From: CAWIJJ01 sp963836405
GTDB lineage: Bacteria > Acidobacteriota > Terriglobia > Bryobacterales > Bryobacteraceae
DNA length: 64,000 bases
Direction of reading: 5' to 3'
NCBI GenBank assembly: GCA_963836405.1
Contig: CAWIJL010000006.1
Span: 310,001 to 374,000 of the forward strand
Shown here: one piece after another, positions 25,498-33,939 of the stretch
Layout of the letters: each line of letters begins with the position of its first letter
How positions within the stretch are numbered: position 1 is the stretch's first letter
The notes under the pieces: model-generated
Told to the model about the DNA's origin: nothing
The model's database searches: none
Seen by the model: the letters and a program-made list of their open reading frames with translations, nothing else
Position numbers and translations under genes: made by a program

Positions 25498-27923
25498 CTA
25501 CTCGCCCCGCAAAGCCCGAACAGGCTCGATTTGCGTCGCCCGGTACGCGGGAATTACACAGGCAACCAGCGCCACTACCACCAGCAGCAGGACGACCGCC
25601 AGGAAAGTCAATGGGTCGCTCGGGCTGACGCCATAGATCAGCTTGGATAGCAACCCTCCCAGCGCATAGGCGCCGCCTGCACCCAGAAGCATGCCGGTCA
25701 AAGCGGGCTTCATCCCCTGGGCGATCACCAGTCGTAACACGCCGGCCGGCGTGGCCCCGAGCGCCATCCGTATACTGATCTCGGTCGCCCGGTTCCGGAC
25801 ACTGTAGGCCAGGACGCTGTAGATGCCGACCGACGCGAGCAGAAACGCCAGCCCGGCGAGCGCCGCGAACAGCCACATGCTGTACCGCTGCTGCGAGAGC
25901 GTCGTGCCCACGATTTCCTCCATCGTTTGAATATCGCGAATGGGGAGTTCGGGGGCCATCTCCCCAAGAACCTTCGTAATCCCCGGAGTCAGTCGAGTCG
26001 CGTCGCCATGGCCTCGCGCTACCAGCGACACCTCGTTTGTGTCGTCCTGGAGGATCGGAATATAAAGCGTGGTGACCGGTTCCAGTATCTGGAGCCCGCG
26101 ATCCCGGATGTCGTCGACGACGCCAACCACTTCCCGCACGATCTCCGGAGTGAACGAGATCCGAAAGCGTTTCCCCAGCGGATCTTCGCCGGGCCAGAAC
26201 AGGTTCGCCATCGAACGGCTGATCACCGCGACCGCCCGTTCGCCGCCCGTATCCGCGAGGCGGAAGTCCCGGCCCTTGAGTACCGGAATTCCCATCGTCC
26301 TGAAATAACCCGGTGTCGCTCGCCGGACCGAGACGTTGCGCTGCAGCGCGAACACCTCGGCTGGACGTCCCTCGACGGCGATGGGCTGCTCGGATCCACC
26401 CTGCATCGGAAGCGTGTCGATCGCGGCCACGGAGCGAACTCCGGGAAGCGCCGCAACGCGCGGAAGAAACTCGTCGTAGAAGCGGGTGCGCTGCGCTTTG
26501 TCCGAAGACCTCGGAATGGGCACGGTCATGGTGAGAACGTTTTGCGGCAGGAAGCCGGGATCGGCTTCCTGCAGCGCCCACAGGCTGCGAGTCATGAGTC
26601 CGGCGCCCACCAGGAGAATCACCGACAGTGTCACTTCCGAAACGACCAGCGCATTGCGCGTCCGCTTGCCGCCCGCGTAGCTGTCCGACTTGCCAAGTCC
26701 CTGCTTCAACGACTCGTTGAGATCGCCCCGCATGAGTCGCGCTCCCGCGATCAGGCCGGTCGCGAGGCCGGTAACGACGGAAGCCACCGCCGTGAAGGCC
26801 AGCACAAATCCGTCCAACTGTACTTCAGTCGCGCGTGGTAGAAGATCGCCCAGAGCGCGCGTGACCAGCGACTCGCCGAAACTGGCGACGACGAGTCCGA
26901 GCGCGCCGCCCGCGATCGCCAGCATGGTCGTCTCCATCGGCACCGGGCGGAGCACCTGCGTTCGCCCGGCGCCCATGGCCGCGCGGATCGCCAGTTCCTT
27001 GCGGCGGGCGATCGTTCGCGCCAGCACCAGATTGGCAGTGTTCGCACAGGCGATCGGCAGAACGAAACCAACCGCCCCAAGTAGCATCAGTAGCGGCAGG
27101 CGGGCATCGCCCACCAGGTCTTCGCGCAAGGGATTGACGATGGCCCCCCATCCCTTGTCCTCTTCCGGATAAGATTGCGCCAGGCGATCGGAAATAACCG
27201 TCATCGCCGACTGAGCTGCCGCCACGCTGACCCCGGGGCGAAGCCGGGCGATCACCTGAAAGTTGTGGTTGCCCCGGACCTTCCGCTGCTCCTCGGTCAA
27301 CGCCAGCGGGACCCAGGCCTCCGTCGCTGCGGGAAACCACGATTTGACATAGAACCGTCGCGGCATGACGCCGATGACCTCGTAACTCCTATCGTTCAGC
27401 ACCAGCCGTTTGCCAAGCGCATTGTCGGGCGAGCCGAACTGACTCTCTGCGAAAGCGTGGCTGAGGACAATGACGTCGTCCCGCCCGGGCTGGCATTCCG
27501 ATGCGGTAAAGACTCGACCAATTGCAGGTTTGGCGCGAAGCACGGTAAAGAAATCCGCGTCTGACCTCGTCGCGAAAATAGACTGGGGCCGGCTACCCCC
27601 GCCAATGCGGAACGTGCGGCCGCCGATCGCGGACATCGATTCGAAGACGTCGTTCTGTGCCCGCCAGTCGAAGTAATTCGCAGCCGATACTGAGAACCGT
27701 TTGAGTCCGGGAAATGCGGCGGCGGGCGGGACGTGAAACACGGTCACAATGGAATCCGAATCCTAAAAGGAAGCGGCTTCAGCAGGACCGCATTGACGAC
27801 GCTGAAGATCGCGGTGTTCGCGCCAATCCCCAGCGTAAGCACGGCCAGCGCCGACAGAGTGAAACCCGGATTCCTGCGAAGCACGCGAAGTGAGTGTCTC
27901 GCTGAGTGCAGAAAATCGCGCAT
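25498..27923 (-). pseudogene. ADOP-type FtsX/MacB permease, one frameshift near the start
   Basis: A ~808-codon permease. ATG 27923 opens a frame reading MRDFLHSARHSLRVLRRNPG and the first membrane segment LSALAVLTLGIGANTAIFSV up to LLKPLPF, where a base appears to be missing near 27765; the rest continues in another frame from VTVFHVPPAAAFPGLK through two MacB core/FtsX units to IPAYRATQIEPVRALRGE. All expected parts are present (ACANTANLVLARTIARRKEL; LAFLLASVGIYSVLAYSV; ISIRMALGATPAGVLRL). Unlike the copies at 19889 and 62758 it lacks the PadR-associated N-terminal helical region. The single shift may be a genuine lesion or an error. Confidence 0.83.
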
Positions 27924-28176
27924 GTCGAGACCAGTTGCACTTCTCCCGCCAGTTTTAGATCCAAACTTGTCAACAACTTATGTTTTTACCTCGGCGGGGC
28001 GGGTGTCCGGGGTTGGCACGCCGCTGTTCGCAGCGGGACAGGTTCGGTCCGCGACAACTTTCATAAAGATGGATGCGCCTCTTGTCCACAAACCGCCGCT
28101 GTCGGGCGTTTCCTTCAGTGAGAGCAATAATAAACATGGCTACTTTCTGTGCGAGCTTCCACGAAAGACGGACTCC

Positions 28177-28722
28177 ATGAACGATCGGCAGGAGGAGTAC
28201 CAGCGGCTGATTGCCCCCATTGAGGACCGCATGATGCGCGCGGTATGGCGCATTGTTCGAGATCCCCACGATACCGAAGACGCTTTCCAGGAGGCCCTGT
28301 TAACGGTCTGGAAGCGCTGGGATCGCATCTCCGCTCACCCCAATCCACACGCCCTGGTCCTGCAAATCTGCATTCACGCGGCACACGATGTGCTTCGCCG
28401 AAAACTACGGCGCGGTAGGTGGCTCGACGCGGTCGCCATTCCGGAGGAGATCCCCGATCCCGCCGTTTCCGGCATTCAGAGCCTCTCCGCGGCCGAGCAG
28501 GACGCCGCCGTATTTCGCGCCATCGGCAGTTTGTCGAAAAACCAGGCCCGCGCTATTCTCATGCACGCCGTGGAGGAAGTCCCATACAATGCCATCGCCG
28601 CGGCAATGGACTGCCGCGAATCGACTGTTCGAAAACATGTGGCACGCGCTCGTACGAAGTTGCGGGTTCTGCTCTCCCAACTCATTCCCGCACTACACAA
28701 GGAGGAACGTACTCATGCATGA
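28177..28722 (+). CDS. ECF-type RNA polymerase sigma factor
   Basis: A 181-residue sigma-70 family protein with region 2 (MMRAVWRIVRDPHDTEDAFQEALLTVW in overlapping pieces, DTEDAFQE being the core-binding helix) and region 4 (AAEQDAAVFRAIGSL, AIAAAMDCRESTVRKHVARA with a helix-turn-helix). Regions 1 and 3 are absent, as in ECF factors. The chosen ATG 28177 gives the normal N terminus; a longer frame would run through the divergent promoter region. The stop overlaps the start of a membrane protein with anti-sigma features, the normal genetic pairing, so that protein probably controls it. It is transcribed divergently from the ADOP gene at 25498. Confidence 0.9.
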   Translation: MNDRQEEYQRLIAPIEDRMMRAVWRIVRDPHDTEDAFQEALLTVWKRWDRISAHPNPHALVLQICIHAAHDVLRRKLRRGRWLDAVAIPEEIPDPAVSGIQSLSAAEQDAAVFRAIGSLSKNQARAILMHAVEEVPYNAIAAAMDCRESTVRKHVARARTKLRVLLSQLIPALHKEERTHA

Positions 28723-29980
28723 CGATATCGACGAGTTGATTCGAAGCAGAACAAGCGGCGAGCTTCCGGCCGATGTGGAAGACCGCCTGCGCCGGCAACT
28801 GGTGGAGTTCCGGACCAAAGTGGAACAGCGTCCGCCGAGCCGTTTGCGGGCGTTCGCATATTCCTTGAGAGCCCAGCCGGCCTGGCGGGTTATGGCGATG
28901 ACTGCTGGCCTGCTGGTGGCTGTGGCGATGGGCCTGGTGCTGATGCCGCGCGAATCCCCCGCCAGCCAGGTGTTCGCCGCCGCGGCGGCCCAGCTCAGGG
29001 ATTCTCAATCGCTGGAATACACGATTGTCCTGAATGAGCAACCTTATGTGGCAGTCGACTTCAGCTACCTGGCTCCCGGATACCGGAGAATCCACTGCTC
29101 GTGGGGAATCGAAATCAGAACCGACGGGACTACCGGCAACCAGATCGTTCTGATGCACGCTGCCCGCGCCTACTTGACCGAGAGCGGCAAAACCGTGGAG
29201 AGCGAGTCGAACATAGACGATTTTTCCGCACAGCTCCGGTCATTGCCCAATCAGGCCGACGCGTTCCTCGGCGAGCAATGGATCGGCCAGCGGAAGCTCG
29301 TGGGCTACCGTCTGAGCAAAGCGCCGCCGAACGGCTCAATCCCCAACCTGAAGGCCCTGGACATCTGGATCGACGCGGCCACACGCGAAGTCCATCACGT
29401 GGACATTACCGTTCAAGAACCGGGCAAACCCGAACACCGGATGCACATCCGAAACATTCTTGTCGGCCAGGCGGTGGATCGCTCAATCTTCGATCTGGCT
29501 CCGCCCGCCGGCTACAGTGCCATCGCCGTCCCGCAGAACGCCATCGCCTTACAAGCGGAGATTCGACAAACCGGCGAACTGGTCGCGGTGGTGGTTCCCA
29601 TGACAGGGCCGTACGCGCAGACCACAGCCGCGTTGAGCACGGTCGAGGCCTACTTGCAGCGTCAGGGAACGACGCCTGTCGGTCCTCCGCTGGGGCGCTA
29701 TTGGTCTGAAGACCGCTGGGAGGCCGGCTATCCGGTGCAGCCGGGAACCTCGGTCGAAGCCCCATTCCATCTGGTGTCTCTACCTGCGGGCCTGACGGCA
29801 TCGGTGGTGGTGAACGGACCATGGAGTCAGGACACAGACATGCGCTGGGGATCGTTCCTGAAATCGGTTGTGGAGCAGGGCTATGTGCCCGCCGGCCCGA
29901 CCATGGAGATCTGGTCCGGCGACGCCGCCCAGGGGACTCAATCTACTGAAATGCGCATCCCGGTGACCAAGGCGAACTAG
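28715..29980 (+). CDS. Anti-sigma-like membrane protein with LolA-like and GyrI-like domains
   Basis: A 421-residue protein. ATG 28715 overlaps the sigma factor stop and follows AAGGAGG. Residues 1-56 are a cytoplasmic charged segment (DDIDELIRSRTSGELPADVE), short for an anti-sigma domain. One transmembrane helix (residues ~57-78, WRVMAMTAGLLVAVAMGLVL) follows. Residues ~85-280 are beta-rich and resemble the LolA/RseB-like fold (SLEYTIVLNEQPY, then KALDIWIDAATREVHHVDI). Residues ~285-418 look like a GyrI/AraC effector-binding domain (ELVAVVVPMTGPYAQ, VGPPLGRYW, AGLTASVVVNGPW, EIWSG). A periplasmic small-molecule-binding domain on an anti-sigma-like protein would allow a direct ligand signal to the sigma factor; this is inference. 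Confidence 0.78.
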   Translation: MHDDIDELIRSRTSGELPADVEDRLRRQLVEFRTKVEQRPPSRLRAFAYSLRAQPAWRVMAMTAGLLVAVAMGLVLMPRESPASQVFAAAAAQLRDSQSLEYTIVLNEQPYVAVDFSYLAPGYRRIHCSWGIEIRTDGTTGNQIVLMHAARAYLTESGKTVESESNIDDFSAQLRSLPNQADAFLGEQWIGQRKLVGYRLSKAPPNGSIPNLKALDIWIDAATREVHHVDITVQEPGKPEHRMHIRNILVGQAVDRSIFDLAPPAGYSAIAVPQNAIALQAEIRQTGELVAVVVPMTGPYAQTTAALSTVEAYLQRQGTTPVGPPLGRYWSEDRWEAGYPVQPGTSVEAPFHLVSLPAGLTASVVVNGPWSQDTDMRWGSFLKSVVEQGYVPAGPTMEIWSGDAAQGTQSTEMRIPVTKAN

Positions 29981-30349
29981 ACGCGGCGAAGTGCCGCTGC
30001 CGCGACTTCCATTCCTTGATCGAGAATCTGTCGCCAATGTTCAGGGATTGGGATCTCTACCAACCGTGCGTCCTGAACGCAGGATTGGCAGGGTTTCCGC
30101 GGGGACAATAGAGCAACTCGAGGACGCGCTGGCCTTTGCCCTGGATCTTGACCGGGCTTCCGGATGAGCAGCTCAGACCACCCCTTCCGCGGCGCTCCGT
30201 CCAATTTGCCTAACGGAGCGGTCTGCACTCGGTGTCCCCCAACTGCGCTATCATCGCAGTCCAGGAAGCCATCCTCGCCACGCCGCCGGTTGCGCTCCTG
30301 GCACACCGGAACCGGGCTCGCGACCGCTATCTACAGGAACGGAGCTGAC
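29981..30349. other. Intergenic stretch without a confident gene
   Basis: This 369-bp stretch between the anti-sigma-like gene and the aldo/keto-reductase-like gene has no frame with family-like sequence. Short open frames on both strands are Arg/Pro-rich shadows. A minus-strand phrase (SSGSPVKIQGKGQ) faintly recalls a PilZ domain but is interrupted by stops within 40 residues. A GGAG at 30341-30344 serves the next gene. Confidence 0.5.
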
Positions 30350-31321
30350 TTGAAAAGCACAACCGATGGCTTCCGATGCTGCCGCCCGGTTTCTGCGCGA
30401 CTCGGGACTGGTGCAAGGCTCTCGCGCCGCGAGCTGCTGGCCCTCGCAACCGCCCTCCCAATCGCGGCTGGCAGCTCACCCTGGAACAAGCCTGCTCCGC
30501 TCGGCAAGTCCGGTCTGATCGTGACGCCGCTCGGGCTCGGATGCGAGGACGTGCGCGACCCGGTCGTGATTCGCAGGGCTGCGGACCTGGGCATTGCGTA
30601 TTTCAACTCCTTGCCGCCCCGGCGCGAGAGCGATTACTGGGCGGCCGCCGCGGTTGGTGAAGCGCTGACAAACCTGCGCGGGCGCGTGGTTCTTTCCTCC
30701 GGAACCAGTCAACGGTCGCGCTCTGCGATCTCGGCAGATCTCGACCGCCAATTGCGCGCTTTCCGAACCGATTATTTCGATCTCTTCTACCTTGTTGCGG
30801 TAAGCGGAACCGAGCATCTCAGCGACGACGTCCTCGAGGGATTGAGCGCCGCCAGGCAATCGGGCAAAATCCGCGCGTGCGGAATCAGCACCCACCGCCT
30901 CGACGCGGTGCTGCCGAGAGTGCTCGACTCTGGCGCGATCGACGCCGTCATGCTGGCTTTCAATTTCACCCTCGCGGACAGGCGTCCCACTCTTTTCGAA
31001 GAAGTCGTCGGAGGCCCCGCCAGAGTGGCAGCGATCGCGCGGCTACGCAAGGCCGGCATCGGCATTGTGGCTATGAAGCCGCTGATGGCAGGCTTGTCGA
31101 AAGATGTCGTGCCCCCCGAACGCCGCGCATGGCACGAGTCCCTCGATACCGAGCCCAAGCGCCGGGCTGTATTTTCGGCGGCGCTGAAATGGGTCGTGCG
31201 GAGCGAACACGCCGACACGGCCCCGGTGATGATGTCGAGCCTCGAGCAAGTTGAAGCCAACGTCAAAGCCGCTTCCGAACCCTTCACCGAATCGGACAAG
31301 AGGGTCCTCGCGCCCCTCTAG
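30350..31321 (+). CDS. Exported aldo/keto-reductase-like protein, catalytic residues replaced
   Basis: A 323-residue protein with a Tat-like signal (LSRRELLALATALPIAAG) and the AKR barrel: LGKSGLIVTPLGLGC, then AADLGIAYFNSLPP, FRTDYFDLFYLV, SGKIRACGISTH, and GIVAMKPLMAG near the C terminus. At the positions of the catalytic tetrad the Asp of GxxFFDTA is Asn (YFNS), the Lys of the next strand is replaced (VVLSSGT), and the His of the DLxxLH motif is missing (DLFYLVAV). It is therefore probably not a normal NADPH reductase. TTG 30350 preceded by GGAGCTGAC is taken as start; an earlier ATG (30164) reads through unlikely sequence. It stands alone on its strand. Confidence 0.75.
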   Translation: MKSTTDGFRCCRPVSARLGTGARLSRRELLALATALPIAAGSSPWNKPAPLGKSGLIVTPLGLGCEDVRDPVVIRRAADLGIAYFNSLPPRRESDYWAAAAVGEALTNLRGRVVLSSGTSQRSRSAISADLDRQLRAFRTDYFDLFYLVAVSGTEHLSDDVLEGLSAARQSGKIRACGISTHRLDAVLPRVLDSGAIDAVMLAFNFTLADRRPTLFEEVVGGPARVAAIARLRKAGIGIVAMKPLMAGLSKDVVPPERRAWHESLDTEPKRRAVFSAALKWVVRSEHADTAPVMMSSLEQVEANVKAASEPFTESDKRVLAPL

Positions 31322-31377
31322 TTTGGAAGGGTCGGATTCTCCAGGCGCGGCGCGACTGAGACAACTTGCCAGAAGAG

Positions 31378-31435
31378 GCGGCTTCGACTACCAGCGGATC
31401 GCCCGTGCCCGGCGTCCTTGCCCGCCTGCGGCCGC
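31378..31435 (+). repeat. Shrunken duplicate of a Nudix gene fragment
   Basis: Bases 31378-31417 are identical to 32117-32156 (40 bp), and 31411-31435 match 32212-32236 with one mismatch. The segment therefore equals 32117-32236 of the Nudix gene with the 62 bp from 32157 to 32218 removed. The removed part is bounded by the 8-bp direct repeat CGGCGTCC (32149-32156 and 32211-32218), as expected of slippage or short-homology deletion. It lies 5' of a MazEF relic. Confidence 0.9.
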
Positions 31436-31479
31436 CACCCTGGCGTTCACGATCGCAGGACTGTGGAATTTGCTGTGGA

Positions 31480-31658
31480 GAGGTAGTCTCGATGCAAAGC
31501 TCCTGAAAGCTGCCGGTATCGCGGCCAAGCGGCAAAAAGTCAATCGATCTGCTCTAATTCGCAAAGCCCTTCAGGAACACCTCAGACGCCTCCATGAGAG
31601 AGACCTTGAGGAGCGCGACAGGCGCGGTTATCGAGCTCCGGCTTGGCCGGAAGACTGA
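31480..31658 (+). pseudogene. mazE-type antitoxin relic
   Basis: A ribbon-helix-helix type antitoxin remnant: DAKLLKAAGIAAKRQKVNRS, ALIRKALQEHLRRLHERDLE, then EERDRRGY followed directly by RAPAWPED and a stop. Intact relatives have about 15 further residues between RGY and the final WPED, so a short internal loss is likely. The first codons are also damaged: no in-frame start precedes SLDAKLL, although GTGGAG lies in another frame. The stop overlaps the mazF relic. Confidence 0.7.
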
Positions 31659-31965
31659 TCCGCGATATTCACCTTTGCCGCTTTGCCCCACCCCACAAGC
31701 GGCGGCCGGTTCTCATACTCACGCGCGACCGCGCAATTGTGCACCTTTCCACGGTAACGGTTGCGCCGATTACTTCCACGTCCGGGATGTGCCCTCCGAG
31801 GTGATACTGGACGTGGGTGACGGGATGAAACGCCGGTGCGTGGTAGACCTGCACAATGCTGTCACGGTCTCACAGGAACGCCTCGCCAACCGCATCACCA
31901 GCCTGAGTGAAGAACGGATGCACGAGGTTTGCATCGCGCTACGGTTCTCGGCGGCCCGTCTCCTC
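31655..31965 (+). pseudogene. mazF-type toxin relic
   Basis: The MazF/PemK family is clear: IRDIHLCRFAPPHKRRPVLI, LTRDRAIVHLSTVTVAPITS in one frame, then after a shift near 31785 RDVPSEVILDVGDGMKRRCV, VDLHNAVTVSQERLANRI, and MHEVCIALRFS. The expected ATG that would overlap the antitoxin stop as ATGA is CTG here (CTGATC at 31655), and the reading frame is broken in the middle, so no ribonuclease can be produced. MazF toxins are sequence-specific mRNA endonucleases. The relic ends at the stop of the convergent Nudix gene. Confidence 0.82.
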
Positions 31966-32742
31966 TCATCCCCCCTTGATCAAATACTCTTCAAAATTCG
32001 GACCAGCCACCAGAATCGATTCCGGCCGTACCCAAAGCCGGTTCACCGCCGGAAGCCATGCGCCGCCCGCGAAATGCGCGAGTACCGCCTCCACCGGAAT
32101 CGGTCCCGTAACTTCCGCGGCTTCGACTACCAGCGGATCGCCCGTGCCCGGCGTCCAACCCTTCCGCAGGCCCAGGCCCGCCTTGAGAACGAATTCCAGC
32201 ACGTGGTGCGCGGCGTCCTTCCCCGCCTGCGGCCGCGCATCCTCCATCCCCAGCCACGCCGTGATCAGCCGGTACGTGAAGCCCCAGAGCGGTGTGGCCG
32301 TCAGGTTCACGGCCGGGTAGAGCATATCCTCCGATATGCCGGGCACCGCGCGCAGGCAGTGGCGCGCGGGGTCGCGCAGAATCGCCAGCGGAACCCACAG
32401 CGCTTCCACCGCCTCCCCCGGTGATAGCGACGTTTTCAGTTGGCACTTCACCCGGAAGTGAAACGGAGCCACCGGGATGAATCGTCCCGCCCGCCGCCGC
32501 GCCGGCCGCACCGGCAGGGCCGCCACCATCTGCCCCGGCAGCAGCCGGATTCCGCACTCCTCTTCCAGTTCCCGCAGCGCCGTGTGCAGCGGGCCGCTGT
32601 CCTCCGCATCCTTCCGCCCTCCCGGAAACGACCAGTGCCCCGACCACGAATCGCCCTGCCGCTCCGTGCGGCGGATGAGAAGCACCGAAGGTTCTGGAGC
32701 TTCGGCCTCCACTATGGCGACGGCGGCTTCCGGTAGCGTCAT
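31966..32742 (-). CDS. Nudix hydrolase, CoA-pyrophosphatase-like
   Basis: A 258-residue hydrolase. The Nudix box HWSFPGGRKDAEDSGPLHTA with LRELEEECGI has the spacing of the NudL/CoA-pyrophosphatase group (one or two residues longer than the classical GX5EX7REUXEEXGU), with the catalytic REXXEE glutamates present. N-terminal strands (AAVAIVEAEAPEPSVLLIRR) precede it. The C-terminal ~90 residues (LYPAVNLTATPLWGFTYRLI, then GTGDPLVVEAAEVTG) form an extra region. Likely substrates are CoA derivatives or nucleoside diphosphate compounds. The start ATG 32742 gives the normal N terminus. It is divergent from the 32819 gene, with 76 bp between. A fragment of its 3' part is duplicated at 31378. Confidence 0.85.
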   Translation of the reverse strand: MTLPEAAVAIVEAEAPEPSVLLIRRTERQGDSWSGHWSFPGGRKDAEDSGPLHTALRELEEECGIRLLPGQMVAALPVRPARRRAGRFIPVAPFHFRVKCQLKTSLSPGEAVEALWVPLAILRDPARHCLRAVPGISEDMLYPAVNLTATPLWGFTYRLITAWLGMEDARPQAGKDAAHHVLEFVLKAGLGLRKGWTPGTGDPLVVEAAEVTGPIPVEAVLAHFAGGAWLPAVNRLWVRPESILVAGPNFEEYLIKGG

Positions 32743-32818
32743 CCTTTTCACTATAAAAGGTTGCTCCCGCGCGCATCGCGGAACCCGGCGTGCATACTCC
32801 AATCCCGGGGGTGAAAAG

Positions 32819-33871
32819 ATGTTTCGATTCGCAATAGTCATCTTCTCCATAGGAGCCATGATCTTGCCCGCCAGTGCGCAACAGTACCAGCGCCGCGCCT
32901 CCATCATGCGCGGCGGTTCGGGCGGCGAAGGCAAGTGCACCATCGAAGTCGAAGTGGACGGCGCGGCGCAGGTCGAGATCCGCGGCGACCAGGGCACCGT
33001 CCGCAATCTCTCCGGCCAGCCGGCCCGCTGGCGCCGGTTCGAATGTACCGGTCCCATCCCCACCAATGCCACCAGTTTCCGTTTTCAGGGCATCGATGGA
33101 CGCGGCCGCATGGACTTGGTTCAGGACCCGCGCCAGGGCGGCGCCGCCGTGGTCCGCATCGAGGATTCCAAAGGCGGCAGTGAAGGCTACACTTTCGACC
33201 TGCTCTGGAACGGCCGCGGTCCCGCGTATACCGGCGGCCCCGGCTTCTATCCCGGGCGCGATAACGACCCCCGCGACAACAACGGGCGCGATTACGACCG
33301 CCGCGACAACGACCGGGGCGGCAACGCCGACCGTATCGGCAACGGCCGTTACAACTCTGTCTGGGCCGTGCGAACCTGCCAGCAGGCAGTCCGCGAACGC
33401 GCCGAGCGCCAGTTCCGCCCTCACGGCATCCAATTCCTCGATACCCGGATGGACGATAACCCGGGCCGCAACGACTGGGTCGTCGGCCGCCTCGATATCC
33501 TCCACGGTCCGGGCCAGCCCGAGGAGCGCTTGAGCTTCTCCTGCTCCGTGAACTTCAACAACGGCCGCGTCCGTTCCGTCAATCTCGAACGTGCCTCCGG
33601 CGCCTACCCCCACAATGAACAGGGACGCTGGTACGGCAACGACCGCGTCTTCTCCGCCTGCGAACAGGCCGTGGAATCCCGCATCCGCCAGGACGGCTTT
33701 AACCGCGTGGATTTCCTGTCCACCCGCACCGACGATAACCCCGGCCGCCGTGATTGGATCGTCGGAAATGTCCGGGCGAACCGCGGCCGCAACGACGAGC
33801 TGTTTTCCTATTCCTGCTCGGTGGACCTCGACCGCGGCACCGTCCGTTCGGTGGACGTTCGCCGCCATTAA
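32819..33871 (+). CDS. Secreted protein with two repeated domains, unknown function
   Basis: A 350-residue protein with signal peptide (FAIVIFSIGAMILPASAQ). Residues ~25-135 form a beta-rich domain (CTIEVEVDGAAQVEI, FECTGPIP). A low-complexity Asp/Arg/Asn/Gly linker (~140-180) follows. Two related ~75-residue repeats come next: CQQAVRERAERQF to DTRMDDNPGRNDWVVG, and CEQAVESRIRQDGF to STRTDDNPGRRDWIVG, each ending in a strand containing YSCSV or FSCSV. The paired Cys residues suggest disulfides outside the cell. I do not recognise a family; similar repeats seem to occur in other secreted acidobacterial proteins (from memory). A ribosome site GGGGGTG precedes ATG 32819. Confidence 0.72.
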   Translation: MFRFAIVIFSIGAMILPASAQQYQRRASIMRGGSGGEGKCTIEVEVDGAAQVEIRGDQGTVRNLSGQPARWRRFECTGPIPTNATSFRFQGIDGRGRMDLVQDPRQGGAAVVRIEDSKGGSEGYTFDLLWNGRGPAYTGGPGFYPGRDNDPRDNNGRDYDRRDNDRGGNADRIGNGRYNSVWAVRTCQQAVRERAERQFRPHGIQFLDTRMDDNPGRNDWVVGRLDILHGPGQPEERLSFSCSVNFNNGRVRSVNLERASGAYPHNEQGRWYGNDRVFSACEQAVESRIRQDGFNRVDFLSTRTDDNPGRRDWIVGNVRANRGRNDELFSYSCSVDLDRGTVRSVDVRRH

Positions 33872-33939
33872 ACCGTCCAAACTGTAAATTTCGGCGTTCC
33901 CGCCTTCCGTCATGGCGGACTTGAAGTATTCTGTTCGCC

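Noticed and set aside
31378..32156. 40-bp direct repeats as attachment sites of an inserted element
   Set aside because: The left copy continues with a second matched block of the Nudix gene after a 62-bp gap, so it is a gene fragment duplicate; no integrase lies between.
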